A stretch of DNA of 64,000 bases from Neckera pumila (taxonomy: Eukaryota > Streptophyta > Bryopsida > Hypnales > Neckeraceae): NCBI GenBank assembly GCA_963969595.1, contig OZ018414.1, positions 17,219,660-17,283,659 of the forward strand, read 5' to 3'. Below are positions 11,420 through 24,013 of this stretch, piece by piece. The notes beneath the pieces are model-generated. The model saw only the letters and a list, made by a program, of their open reading frames with translations. It was not told the origin of the DNA and made no database searches. The number at the start of each line of letters is the position of its first letter. The first letter of the stretch is position 1. Position numbers and translations under genes: made by a program.

Positions 11420-12349
11420 TTAACCCCTAAAGGTCCAAGGCCTTTTTTTTGCCAAAAAACACTCAAAACTGTCATTTTTATAGCAAACAGTGGAAAAGTT
11501 TGAAATTGTTTTTTTTGCACATCTAACCGTAAAATTGTACACCTAACTAGTATGAGAATGTGTGGAAAAAATTTCAAAATTTTTGACCGCACATACTGCA
11601 AGCAATTTGCGTTTAAAATGAAAAAAACAAATTTCTCAGTACATTGTGGGACTAGATTTTTTGACTTTGACCATTTTTTATTTTAGTTTTTTGCACTACA
11701 GAGTTTTGAGCTTTAAATCTTTATAATTAGTGGAGAATTGAATTAAGAGTCTAGCAAAAAAAAATTCAAAAAAACTTAATTTTCATACTTCAAAAATTGT
11801 GAAGTAGAAGTAGGTACGAGATAAAAGGAAAATCTAAAATATTAATATCTTCTATATGGAATTAAAATGTACTAATTTTAATGGTGAGATTGTTCTAGCA
11901 CAAAAAACTAAACTAAGTAGAACTTTTTCTTTTAAAAAATTGTAAAAATTGCATTAAAAAATGAATCCCACAAATTATTTTTTTCAAGAAGATGCTCTAA
12001 GTGCCCAAAAAGTAAGATTGTCCTCAACTTCACATAACAAATACAGATGAAATGAATCAAAGCTTTCCAGATAGACAAAAAAATAATCTATGGGAAAAAA
12101 AATTCAAAAGAAAAATTCAAATTTTTGCAAATGTTTTTTTGTTGCCCCCTCTCCCCTGTTTTGAGCTTATTTGGGCATAACTTTTGTTCCCGGCCACCAA
12201 TTGAAAAAAAATTATATACTTATAAAGCTTATCAATTTTTCTATCTTCCAAAAAATTTTCAAAAATCAGGACAAAAATTCAGCATATAGATAGTTACCTG
12301 CCCAAAATCCATTTGTCCCCTGAAGGGACAATGGTTGTTTAGGGGTTAA
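11420..12349 (+). mobile_element. piggyBac-like element PB1 (type A)
   Basis: TTAA at both edges; the body opens CCCCTAAAGGTCCAAGG and closes with GTTTAGGGG. No open frame longer than a few dozen codons, so it is non-autonomous. It shares its right TTAA with PB2. Confidence 0.75.
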
Positions 12350-13202
12350 CCTCTAAAAGCCCAAGGCCATTTTTTTTGCCAAAAAACATTCAAAATTGCC
12401 ATTTCTATAGCAAAGAGCAAAAAAGAAATTTACTGTTCTTTTTTGCATATTTAACTATAGGATCTTGTACTACTCTAGTGTAAGAATATGTAGAAGAAAT
12501 TTTAGAAACTTTGATTGTGTAGATTGCAAGATATTTGCATTTAAAGTGAAGGAATCAAGTTTTTTTGCACCTTGTTCAACTACATTTTTTGGCTTTGAAC
12601 CTTTTTAACTTAAAATTTTTGCTCTATTGATTTTGAATTTCTAATTTTATATGATGAAGAATTGAGTTGAGAATCTAGGAAAAAATTTCAAAATTGAAAC
12701 ACTTAATTTTCACTCATTAAAAATTTGTTAAGTAGAAGTAGGTTTAAGATTGAAGGAAAAATGAAATCATTAATAGCTCTAAGATAGGGTTGAAAAATAC
12801 TAATCTCAATGGTGAGCTTGTTCTAACAAGAAATCTTGAAGATGCTCTAATTGCCCAAAAAATAAGATTGTCCATAACTTTTGCATAACAAATCTAAATG
12901 GAATGAATCAAAGCTTCTATGTAGATGAAAATAAAATCTATATGAACAAAAAATTTAAAAATTTAAATTTAAAGTTTTTGTGAGGGTTTTTTTCTGCCCA
13001 CCAAACTAAAATTTGGAGTTTTTCTACCATAACTTTTGCTACCGGGCACTGATTGAAATAAAAATTACATTTCCGGAAAGCTAATGTGATTCTCTATTTT
13101 CACAAAAAAAAAATTAGAAAATTACAACAAATACTGAGACCATAGGAGCCTACCCAAAATCCCTTTTGTCCACCGAAGGGACAATGGGCCTTTAGGGGTT
13201 AA
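12346..13202 (+). mobile_element. piggyBac-like element PB2 (type A)
   Basis: The left TTAA at 12346 is also the right edge of PB1; the right TTAA is 13199-13202. Ends are CCTCTAAAAG and CTTTAGGGG. Same orientation as PB1 but clearly diverged from it, so this is not a recent tandem duplication. Confidence 0.75.
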
Positions 13203-13978
13203 AGTAACAAAATGAAACATGACAAATCTTATTTGGATGATTGCAAGATATATTGTATATGATTTGTATTTTGTATCAATACTCATACTTTTTCCTAGAG
13301 TGCCTTAAAATTAGAAAAATGACTTTTAATTTATTTTTTAAATGTAGATAATGTTTACACTTTTAAGATGAAGGTAACCACCAAAAGAAAAGCCTAGAAA
13401 AATTCTCTAAATAGGAGAACTAGAAAAATGCCAAAACTTAAGAAAATAGATATCTCAATGTTTTAATTTGTTAAATAAAGGAATAAAAATAAAATAAAAT
13501 AAAATAAAATTAGCCATTTGTAACAATTATGTGGAAATGATCATTCATCAAAAGAACCACCAAAAATATACTTTATATATTTTAAAATGCAACCTGAATG
13601 AAGTTCACTTTGTAGACTCCTACACCACATATAAATTAAGTACTTTTAGAATTTCTATGTATAATATCTATACGTCTATTAGAAGACCATTCCCTCCAAT
13701 TTTAGATCCAAATTATTTTTTTTGGGTATTAGATAATACTAAGTTCTCCCAAATTAGCATTTGTGATATAAAATTGGAGGCTATTTTTAGACAATAAAAC
13801 ATTTTTGGAAATTTCAAAAAAATTAGGCAAGATGTATAATAGTCATGAGTCCCTTATCTATTAATTTTGAATCATTTAAATCTAGAACACAAAAGTTATG
13901 GCCAAAAATTAAAAAAGAATGCAGGATGTGATGCAAAATAGGACATGTGCTTCTTGCAATCACCCATTTCTATTCCAT
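13203..13978. other. AT-rich spacer with (AAAAT)n
   Basis: No gene seen. A simple AAAAT tract lies at about 13483-13510. An 88-codon open frame at 13531-13797 has no recognisable domain. Confidence 0.4.
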
Positions 13979-14907
13979 TTAACCCCTAAAGTCCCATTGT
14001 CCCCTCGGGGGACAAAATGGATTTCAAGTAGGCTATTACGGCTTCAATATTCATCATTATTTTCTGAAACTTTTTGTGAAGGTAGAAAAACACATTAGCT
14101 TTATGGGAATATAATTTTTATTTCAATTGGTGCCCGGGGGCAAAAGTTATGGCACAAAAGGCCCTTTTTTCCGGTGTGGTGAGCAGAAATCTTCTCACAC
14201 AAAATTTTTTGAAAAACTTTAAAAATTATTTTCTCTTAGATTGTATTTTTATCTATATGTGAAGCTTTGATTCATTCCACTTGGATTTGTTCTGTGAAAG
14301 TTATGGGCAATCTTATTTTTTGGACTATTAGAACATCTTCTTGAAAAAACAACTTATAGGATTCATTTCTGAATGCAATTTTCACAATTTTTCAAGAAAA
14401 ATTGTTTGACAAGGCTAAGTTTTCTTGCTTAAACAATCTCACCATTAGAATTATAGTGTTTTAATCCCATCTTAGAGCTATTGACGATTTAGTTTTTCTT
14501 TCAATCTTGGACCTACTTCTACTAAACAATTTTTTAAAGAATGAAAATCAAGTGTATTTTTTGGAATTTTTTTTCTTAGATTCCTCATTCAATTATTCAA
14601 CATAAAAAACATTAAACTCAAAGTTTGTAGAGCAATTCTTTTTTACAAATGGCGGTCAAAGTCATCTGAAATTGCAAGTCAGTGTTAAAAAAATCAAAAT
14701 TTTCCAACTTTGAATGCTAATATCTTCTAATCTGTATGGTCAAACTTTACAAAAATTTTACAACATGATCTAAGATAAGTTAAGTACAAGATCCTATGCT
14801 TAGATTCTAAAAAAAAAAAATTCTCTTTTCTTAGATGAACGCAACAGACCTAGCAATTTTGAGTTGTTTTTGACAGAAAAATACCTTGGAACTTGGTATA
14901 TTATTAA
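13979..14907 (-). mobile_element. piggyBac-like element PB3 (type A, right end eroded)
   Basis: Left TTAA then CCCCTAAAGTCCCATTGTCC. The interior is the reverse of PB1. The right end reads ACCTTGGAACTTGG where CTTTAGGGG is expected, so this terminus has decayed; TTAA at 14904 may be the old edge. Confidence 0.65.
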
Positions 14908-15072
14908 ATTGTACTTTACGGTATATGACTTTTCCACCAAAATTGATGAAAGAACCATATTTAAGGATTTATATTTTTAATATATGAAAAATATTGTAAA
15001 TTTATGAATCTAAGGCTAAAATTAGCATTTTAGTGCCAACTTGGTGTGAAGATCGTTCCCAATAGATATTTT

Positions 15073-15118
15073 GGTTTAACCCCTAAAAGTCTGAGACTAT
15101 GTTTTCACCAAAAACGCT
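15073..15118 (+). mobile_element. Fragment of a piggyBac-like element (type B left end)
   Basis: TTAACCCCTAAAAGTCTGAG and the following GTTTTCACC block match the type B left end of PB6. It stops abruptly where the duplicated unit at 15119 begins. Confidence 0.5.
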
Positions 15119-15655
15119 ATGTGGCATCTAAGGAAGCTTGTCGGGGTATAACGATCTCAATAGAACTCGTAGGTGAGAAAGGAGGCAGGAAAGCATGCTC
15201 AGGACACATAAAAACAAATTTTTTCTTCCTCGCCTTCCTCAAAACCGCGATAGACATTATGTAGTGTCTGCTTTATTGACACATGTCTTCTACTTTTCAA
15301 GGGCGTGGGTGCGTAGATTTAATCTTTGGCATGTTTGAGTTATAATCAAAGCAAAATGGGAGCCCACTCGGCCAATTATCCCCTAAAGGACCATTGTCCA
15401 TTCAGCGGACATTTGGAATTTTGGGCAAATATCTATAGGCTAAACTTTTGTCTTGATTTTTTTGAATTTTTTTTGGAAGATATTGGGTATCAAATAGGAA
15501 GTGTAGTTAAATGCACTCCATTCCGCACTTTGTCACTTTGCCGTTGGCCCAACAGCACTCTTTCACTCCTGCCATCTTGCTGCAATCGCCACAATCACCG
15601 CAATCACACAAATTCATAGGACTTCGGAGAATTGAGTACGTACGTCAACCCTTGT

Positions 15656-16920
15656 TTAATCCCTAAAGGACCATTGTCGGTTCGGCGGACATTTGGGCAT
15701 TAGATGATATTTGGGGGTCTTGGAGGGCCGATTCAGGCCTGTTCCCTGATCTGCCCAGATCCAGTGAACGCCAGTACGGGTGTGTCAGAATTTTTTTTTT
15801 TCAAAAAAAATAAAAAAAATAAAAATAAAAAAATAAAAATAAAAAAAATAAAAATATATATATATATTTACCAAAATATCATTTTAAGCAAACTTTTTTT
15901 TTTTTTTTTTCAAAAAGTGACGTGGCAGTCGCTCAACCACGTCAGCCAGCTGCTGCTGCTGCGTTCCCGGACTGCGGGAACTCAGCAGACAGTAGGGGAA
16001 CTCACAGCCTTCTAAGACCCCCGAATCTCATGTAATGGATTTCGAGCAGGTACCTACGGGCTGAAATTTTGTTGTGATTTTTTGAAACTTTTTTGGAAGA
16101 TAGAAAACTGATAAGCTTTGTGGTAATATAATTTTTTTCACAATCAGTGCCTGGGAAAAAAAGTTATGACCAAATAAGTTCAAAACAAGGGACGGCGGGC
16201 AGCAAAAAAAAATGGACAAAAATTTGATTTTTTTTTTAATATTTTTTTCTCATAGTTTATATTTTTGTCTATTTGTAAAGCTTTGATTCATTTCATTTGG
16301 ATTTGTTATGAGAAAGTTATGGGCATTCCTGTCTTTTATGCAGTTTAAGCATCTTTTGGAAAAAAATAACTTCTAGGATGCATTTCTGAATGCAATTTCC
16401 CAATTTTTTCTTTTCTTTTTTTTGTCATGGTTTATATTATTTGATAGAACAATCTCACCATTGGGATTAGTGTAGTTTAATTCCATCTAAAACATATGAA
16501 TATTTTAGATTTTCCTTCTATCTCGTAACTACTTCTACTAAACAATTTTTTAAAGAATGATAATTAAGTTTTTTGATTTTTTTTCCCCTAGACTCTCAAT
16601 TCAATTCTCCACTATAAAAATTAAAAGCTCAAAACTTTATAGAGCAAAAATTTTAAGTTAAAAATGTTCAAGGTCAAAAAGTCTAGTCCTGCAATGTGCT
16701 GAAAAACTTGTTTTTTTTCACTTCAAACGCAGATATTTTGCAATTTGTGCGGTCAAAAATTCTGAAATTTTTTCCACACACTCTCATACTAGTTAGGTGT
16801 AAGATACTACGGTTAGATGTCAAAAAAAAACATTTTTCAAATTTTTTTACTTTTTGCTATAGAAATGACAGTTTTGAGTGTTTTTTGGCAAAAAAAGGGT
16901 CTCGGTCCTTTAGGGGTTAA
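15656..16920 (-). mobile_element. piggyBac-like element PB4 (type A, with nested insertion)
   Basis: TTAA 15656-15659 and 16917-16920; ends TCCCTAAAGGACCATTGTC and CTTTAGGGG. The orientation is the reverse of PB1. It is interrupted by a CATTAG-type element at 15698-16037. Confidence 0.7.
15698..16037. mobile_element. CATTAG-family element nested in PB4
   Basis: About 340 bases beginning CATTAGATG and ending CATGTAATG. It has GGAGGGCC near one end, GCCTTCTAAGACC near the other, and an A/T-rich centre. It splits PB4 between the GGACATTTGG and GATTTCGAGCAGG blocks. Confidence 0.55.
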
Positions 16921-17857
16921 TTCGTTAATTTGCTTGTTGCATGCTTGTTGTTGTCCGTTGTTGCAATGGCCAGTCGCGCGGCAAGCTTACACACAGTCAC
17001 ATTTTCAAGAGATCAAGCATTAGTAGGAGATAATGCATGAGCATTCCGAGCGTGGTGGACGGAGCTAGCTTTGGAGATCTCATTGCAATGTACGCTAAAT
17101 TACACAGTACATGTCCCCCCCTTCAATGTTTCAGTTGTTGTTTCTTGTTTTATTAATGTCGCTTACAAAGTCACTCTAGGATCCAACTTCTCAATATTGA
17201 CTCAAGAATATAACTAAACCTTACTGCAATAACAACAAACAATTATTGAGTAATCATAACCTCCACCGCAATGATTGGCATGGGTTTAACTTTGGTTGTG
17301 GACAACTTGCGCTAGCAATGTATGTGGCATCTAAAGAAGCTTGTCGGGATGTGATAGTCTCAGTAAAACTCGTAGGTGAGAAAGGAGGCGGGAAAGCATG
17401 CTCGGGACACGGAAAAATAAATTTCTCTTCTGCACCTTCCTTAAAACCGCGATAGACACATACAATATCATTATGCAGTGTCCGCTTTACTGATGCATGC
17501 CTTCCACTTTTCAAGGGCGTGGGTGCATAGATTTGTTTTGAGGCAGATTTGAGTTGTGGGTGGGGCAAAATGGGAGCCACCCGGCCAATCAAATCCTAAA
17601 GGACCATAGTCCGTTTGGCAGACATTTGGAATTTTGGACAGGTATCTACATGTTGAATTTTTGTCCTGATTTTTGAAATGTTTTTAGAAGATATCAAGTA
17701 TCAAATAGGAAGTGTAGTTAAGTGCGCTCCATTCCGCACTCTATCACTTTGCCGTTGGCCCAGCAACATTCTTTTACTCCTGCCATCCTGCCGCAATCAC
17801 CGCAATCACATAAATTTACAATACTTTAGAGAGTTGAATATGTAGGTCACCCCTTGT

Positions 17858-19071
17858 TTAACCTCTAAAGTCCCAAGGCCATTTTTATGTCAAAAAACAC
17901 TCAAAACTACCATTTTTGCTGCGTTCATCCAAAAATACCAAAAAAATATCTTTTTTTAGAATCTAATTGAAGGATCTTGTACTTCACTTGTCAAAGATCA
18001 TGTGTTAAAAATTTCATGAAGTTTGACCATATAGATTGGAAGATATTAGCATTCAAAGTTGAAAAAGAAAGCTTTTTTTAACACTGGCTTGCAATTTCAG
18101 ATGACTTTGACTGCCATTTGTAGAAAAATTTTGCACTACAAATTTTGAATTGAAATTTTTTTATGTTGAAGAATTAGTTGAAAGTTTCAAAAAAAAATTT
18201 CAAAGCAAACCCATTTGATTTTCATTCTTTAAAAATTTGTTAAGTTGGAATAGGTCCAAGATTGAAAACAAACTAAATTGTTAATAGCTCTATGATGGGA
18301 TGTAAACACAATAATTCCAATTGTGAGATTGTTTTAGCCATTAGGAAAAATCAGAACCTTGCAGAAGGCTATTAAGCTTTCACTTTTTGGCACCCCGCGG
18401 TGCAAGTACAAAAAAAATAAAAATAAAAAATATATATTTTTAAATATATTTTAAATTAAAAATAGTAAAAAATAGTAAAACCTGACGTGGCACCAATAGT
18501 GCCACATTAGATGCTAAATTAAAAAATCATAAAAAATAAAAAATATTTTTTTCCCTCTCTAAATGCACCGGAGGGGTTCAGAACTCACAGCTTTCTTAAG
18601 GCCTGAAATTCTTTGTAATGAAGAAAATACAACATTGTCAAAAAAATTGTGAAAAAATTGTGAAAAATGCATTCAGAAATGAATCCTACAAGTTATTTTT
18701 TCAAGAAGATGCTAAAATTGTCCAAAAAACAAGATTGTCCATAACTAGTTTCTCATTATTAGTCCAAATTGAATGAATCAAAGCTTCACATAAAGACAAA
18801 AACATAATATTTTAGAAAATAAAAAAAAAATATATATTTTGACTTTTTTGCAGTTTTTTTTGTGCTGGCCACCGAGTTTAGTTCTAGGCTTTTTATGGTA
18901 TAACTTTTTTGCCCGGTCACCAATTGAAATAAAAGTTATATTACCACATAACTAATAAATTTTCTTATCTTCTGAAAAGTTTCCAAAAAATCCATAAAAA
19001 ATTGAGGTCACTGGAACCTGCACGAATTCCAAATTGTCCCCCAAGGGGGACAATGGGACTTTAGGGGTTAA
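17858..19071 (+). mobile_element. piggyBac-like element PB5 (type A, with nested insertion)
   Basis: TTAA at 17858 and 19068; ends CCTCTAAAGTCCCAAGGCC and GGGACTTTAGGGG. Forward orientation, opposite to PB4. Interrupted by a CATTAG-type element at 18339-18620. Confidence 0.75.
18339..18620. mobile_element. CATTAG-family element nested in PB5
   Basis: 282 bases from CATTAGG to TGTAATG. PB5 reads GTTTTAGC just before it and AAGAAAATAC just after. Uninterrupted relatives read TTCTAGCAAGAAAACT here, so the insertion added no duplicated bases. Confidence 0.6.
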
Positions 19072-19180
19072 TTCATTAATTTGCTTGTTGCATGCTCGTT
19101 GTTGTCCGTTGCTGCAATGGCCAGCCACGCAATACGCTTACACGCAATTGCATTTTCAGGAGATAATGCATTAAAAGGTG

Positions 19181-20759
19181 GAATCGCTATATTGTCAAAA
19201 AAAATTGTTTGGTCCTCTAGGATTAATAAATGCATCACTTTAAGAAATTTCAAGTTATTTTGATTGTTTTTGTTGATTTAAATGCACTTTTTGTATAAAA
19301 TAGTAACAATAACTATTTTCAAATGTCTAATATAGATTTTCATTCTAAAATATAGCACATAGTCTCTTGTTATAAAAACATAGATGGAAACTCAAATATA
19401 GTTTTAAATTTTAAATTGAGCTTAGAAATGATATTTGACTATATGACAATAGGACCGCACTTTAGGAACTAAATGACTTTATTCATTTGATCCAAACATA
19501 AGGCCTCTAAAGGCTAAATTTAGATTTATAGCTTTTGAATGCCAAACCATTTGAGCAAGTCATTTACACAATTGGAAAATTGTCAATTTATTGGATATTA
19601 TAAATATCACTATAGGCTACAAGTATATTGTGAAATTTTAACTAAATCATTCCGCAAAGATCCACAAAATTGCACTTTGTGACACACCTTTATACTTTTA
19701 GAAATTTGAACTAAACTAAGGTCTTTTATAGACAATTTTTTTAATCTACATTGAAAAATATTCAATTTAGGAGCTTTTAAGTGATTGAGAAAAATGTCTA
19801 GAAAAAAAAAATTAAAACTAAAAAACTAAAAAAATTACATATGTGGCTCTACTAAACAATTAAAATTATTTGGGCAAATATCTATTATATATTGTAGGGC
19901 ATAGGTGGATGTCTAGTGATAGCTCTAGGCAAAAACAGAGGAAGATAAAAAGACAGGAATATGGAGAGATTGGAGTTTACAGTTTTATATTTTGCAAATT
20001 TGTCAGTAATAATAGTGAGTAAATTTGTAAGCAACGGATCTTTTTGGAACTATATTTGCCACAAGCCTTCACAGCATTGGCGCAATTCTCGAAGTACAAA
20101 GTTTCACAAATTCAAACTTCTTAGAAAGTGCAAAATTTTGCCCTTGAAAAACAAACTACTTGCAAGGGTCTAGATTATTGAGACCAGAGGTGGCATGAGG
20201 TTATCACCATTTGGTGTTGCAATGCTGCAACTCTAAAAGTACAAAGTTTGACAGATTCAAACCTCTTAGAAAGTGCAAGATTTTGTGTTTAAAAAACACT
20301 GCTTATAAAGGTCTCGATTGTTGAGATTAGAGGTGGCATGAGATTATCACCATTAATCTACAAGGGAGCAGTGTCAGTTTGGACATTTTTTGGTCAATTT
20401 TTTGTCAATTTGGACATGTTTTTGACAGAATTCTGTTAATTTGGACATTTTAGTCAATTAGGATGTGTCAATTTGGACAATGTTTTCTTGTAGTGATTTA
20501 GTGTTGCAATGTGGAGTCCAGAGGAGGAAGGTCATGAATAAAGCAACATCTGGAATTTTTTGTTGTAGTAAGGTAACAACACCTAATTGTGATTTGTTTG
20601 GAAAATTGTCCCATCTAGATTCTTCTCTAAAATATACAACCTCCATATATGAGAACCTAGGGTTGATTTTACATAAACCTATCTTCAATACTTTGAAAAT
20701 TTATAGCTTGTTCATACAAGGTCCAAAAAATGCATTTGAAAAGAATCAAGAATCTCCTT
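19181..20759. other. AT-rich intergenic sequence with a 145-bp direct duplication
   Basis: No gene recognised. A segment with GTACAAAGTTT, CTTAGAAAGTGCA and GAGGTGGCATGAG occurs twice at a 145-base interval (about 20064-20353). A run of GTCAATTTGGACAT-like repeats follows at about 20366-20482. Confidence 0.5.
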
Positions 20760-21595
20760 TTAACCCCTAAAGGTTTTTGACTATGTTTTCACCAAAACCG
20801 CTCCAAAACTGCCATTTCTAATACAAGTACCAAATTTTAGAAAAAACAACATTTTTGAACATATGTAACCATAGGATCTTGTAGTACACTAGTTTGAAAA
20901 GATGTGGAAAAAATTTCAGAATTTTCCACCATGTAGATTGCAAGATAATAGCGTTTGAATTGACAAAATCCTTTTTTAATCACTGCAATATCCGGGCAGC
21001 TGCCCTTCACAAGATCACATTTGTATGAAAACATGTCCAAATTGGTGGTTACTCTTTGGATTCATTCTTCAAGGCAAGTTGGCTACATGCTTGAAAATTT
21101 TCAGATCATTTGGAATTGTACAACATATAGGAAAAAAATAGTAAATAGGAAGAGGTAGAGAATGACTCAAAATACTAAATTGTCAAGAATTTAATTATGA
21201 AGTTGAAAAATGCCAATCCCAGCGGTTGTAATGTTGTAAGAACAGTATAGACCTAATGTTTTTTTGACTCGTTAATTAAAATGGAATGATTCAAAGCTTT
21301 CCAAGTATATATAAATCTATAAAACCAATTTCAAATTTTAATTTTTCAAAAAAATGTTGTTTAAAGAATTTTCTTAGGCTGCCCAAGTTGCCTGCCGAAC
21401 GTAGAAAATTACATATCATGCAATAACTTTTTACCCATAAAGTCAAAAGTTATGAAAATTGTTAGGCCTTAAAGCTACCCCTTGGGCACATCTTGTGTGA
21501 AAGTTTCAAAGAAAAAAATAAAAATTTCCATTCACAGTGAGCTGTCCAAAATTGCTATGTTGCCAAGAAATGGTGTTTGGTCTCTTAGAAGTTAA
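20760..21595 (+). mobile_element. piggyBac-like element PB6 (type B)
   Basis: TTAA then CCCCTAAAGGTTTTTGAC. The right end CTCTTAGAAG before TTAA is a worn form of CTTTAGGGG. It has the type B interior also found in PB7 and PB13. Confidence 0.7.
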
Positions 21596-21640
21596 CTACA
21601 CTAAAATGATTATTTAGTGTGTTTTAACTATTTATCACAT

Positions 21641-22385
21641 GATCATGGCAAGAAGAAGTGGTACTAGAACATTGTCACAAAAGGTGTGCGGAAAGGTCCT
21701 TTTGTAATAACTTTTGAAGCTTGATTTGCATAAAGTTGAAATTTTTATTCAAGATGTCTGTCTTGAAAATAATCAAATTTCATATATTTTTTAAAATTAA
21801 AAACCATTACATATTTAAAAAATAATATGTCACATTTTGAGTTTTAGGGGTTTTGAATATTATGGTGTTTCCAAATTTAATAATTTAGAGCTGAAATTTC
21901 TATGGTCTATTTGCATAGTAGGACTTCATGTTTCTACTAGGGGAGTCTAAAAATATTTTATTTTGTGTTGTCTACGACTCTACATCCATGTAAAGAGGGC
22001 TCCCTTGCGCGCGTAGTTTTGAATATTTTAGATGGTTTCAAGATCAATTTTTTGGTCAAATCTCTTCACTATGAAGTCTTCACAAATGTTCTATTTTTAA
22101 TTTCTTTGAAAATTGTTTTTTCTATTTTTTACAAATTAAAACATCAAAATATGTATTTACTTCAAAATTTCAACTCACTCTATTTTTTGTGAATAACTTT
22201 TGATTTTTGACCTAGATTTTTTTTAGATCTAAAATTTTGGAGATATGCTATGTTTAGTATTGTACTAATTATTCTTATTTTATTTTATTTTCAAAAATTC
22301 ATATGCAAAAGCTCATGAGTATTGGAATACTAATTGAAAACAACCAAAGTGGAACAGAAATGGACACTCTTTCTTGCAACGACCC
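21641..22385 (-). mobile_element. GGGTYRTTGCAAG-family element, diverged copy
   Basis: About 745 bases, homologous in reverse to 60312-61066. Ends read ATCATGGCAAGAAG and TTTCTTGCAACGACCC. Shared internal blocks include TTGTAATAACTTTTGAAGC and CATATGCAAAAGCTCATGAG. Confidence 0.6.
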
Positions 22386-22449
22386 CACAAAGACATACTA
22401 TTCAATAGTAATTGTAGTAGTAGTGTTGTAACATTTGTGATATGCAAGG

Positions 22450-22716
22450 CATTAGAAGAAATTTAGACCCTGCGGAGGGCCGCTACAACTATAGTGAAAT
22501 GTGCAATTATTAAAAAAAATCCAAAAATTCAAAAAATAATAGTTAACAAATTTTTTTTCCAAAAATATTGTTAGGTTGTATGCCACATAGGATTAGGACT
22601 AAAATTTCTTTATTTAAAAAATCAATCAATTAATTAAATTATATATATACTCTTTGGATTTGCACATCCGGACAAAAGTCAAACGGCCCTCCACAAGGCC
22701 CAGACTTTCTGTAATG
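22450..22716. mobile_element. CATTAG-family element
   Basis: Begins CATTAGAAGAAATTTAGACC and ends GGCCCAGACTTTCTGTAATG, 267 bases, with inverted GGAGGGCCG/CGGCCCTCC near the ends and an A/T-rich centre. Confidence 0.55.
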
Positions 22717-24013
22717 GGTGACAATGTTAGATTGGTCACACTAATTTCATATTAACCAATTATTCACCCATGCTAAATAACCTTTTCAGTATACCAAGTA
22801 CCAACAAAAAATTTATAGTTAGATAATATAAACCATGCTCAAGAGCTTATTTGAGTGCATTTAGGTATAGTACTCTTACTTGATTCACGACCTAACTTTA
22901 TTAAATTGGAAAAGCAACAATTACATGACCATTCCAATGGACAATGAGAATTAACCTTTTCAATGCCCCTTTTTTTACCTTGACGGAAACTACAAAGTTT
23001 GTTATTTTCTATAGATGATCAAATTTGGAAGAATTAAATACATAATTAAACCACATATTTTAAGCTCTATTAGGAAGGATAGATTGACAATTACAAAATT
23101 AACTAAATATAAAATTGGGGGAAATTTTTACTTTTTTCTTTAGCTAATGCAATGAAGGAATCAATTCTATTTAGCTCCATTCCAATAGATCAAATAAACT
23201 TCCAAATTTGCATCCATAAATTGCAGTTTGGGGATTCACTTAGAATGGAGTATTTGCAATGCCACATGGTACACTCTTCCAACATAAATAGTATTTACGA
23301 ACCCACATTACTTGCAGTTTAAGGATAAAGTCTAGATTTGCTATAATATAGGTCTTTGTCAACTTCTGTGCACATTTAATTATAAGAAAAGATGACAATT
23401 GTTAAATTTTAGAATTGACCAAAATGGTTAAATTTTCAAAAGTCTTTATAAGCTCTGTCAAATCAATTTACCTCAATTATTATTTCTATTTTTTGTACTT
23501 GATTTTTTTATGATAAAATAGAATGGTGCAGTTATCAACCTAAGAGAAAATGAGCTCTAAATTGTCATTATTTGTCAACTCAAAGTAATAAAATTTTCTC
23601 TGTACAAGGGTTTCTTAAAAAAGAGGAAATTTGGACCCTTAATTGACATTCAAATCTTAATAAGATAATATCGTACTTGGTGGCTAGGGTTGGCAAAAAA
23701 TTATTTCGAAAATTAAATACTAAAATATTTGAATTATTGTTTTCTCAAAAAAAATTTATAAGAAAAATGAAATATTTTTATTTTTATAATATACCATATT
23801 AAATTTGCGAACTTTAATTATGTATTCTATAGGGAATGTTGAACCAGACTACCGGATATACAGTAGTATAAATCTAAAAGAAACCATTGATAATTTATAA
23901 TTGGTGATCTTCTTATACATTAAAAGAAGTCCACTGCCACTATCTTCAAAGCTTCTATTTTCATGAAAATTGACTCCAAAGAGAATATAGCTACAGACAT
24001 GTAGCCCACAACA
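22717..24013. other. AT-rich intergenic sequence
   Basis: Nothing recognised on either strand. Confidence 0.4.

Larger units (their letters stand above)
15119..17040. repeat. Tandem duplication, unit 1
   Basis: Left flank 15119-15655 and right flank 16917-17040 closely match the flanks of unit 2 (17321-19180). Between them, in the same TTAA, lies PB4. The unit also holds an internal CCCCTAAAGG fragment at 15384 preceded by TTAT. No intact coding sequence is recognised. Confidence 0.75.
17321..19180. repeat. Tandem duplication, unit 2
   Basis: Starts TATGTGGCATCTAAAGAAGC, like unit 1 at 15119. Its right flank (TTAATTCATTAATTTGCTTG onward) mirrors 16917-17040. It carries PB5 in the TTAA that PB4 occupies in unit 1, in the opposite orientation. 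A 112-codon antisense open frame (17254-17592) crosses it but has no known domain. Confidence 0.75.
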
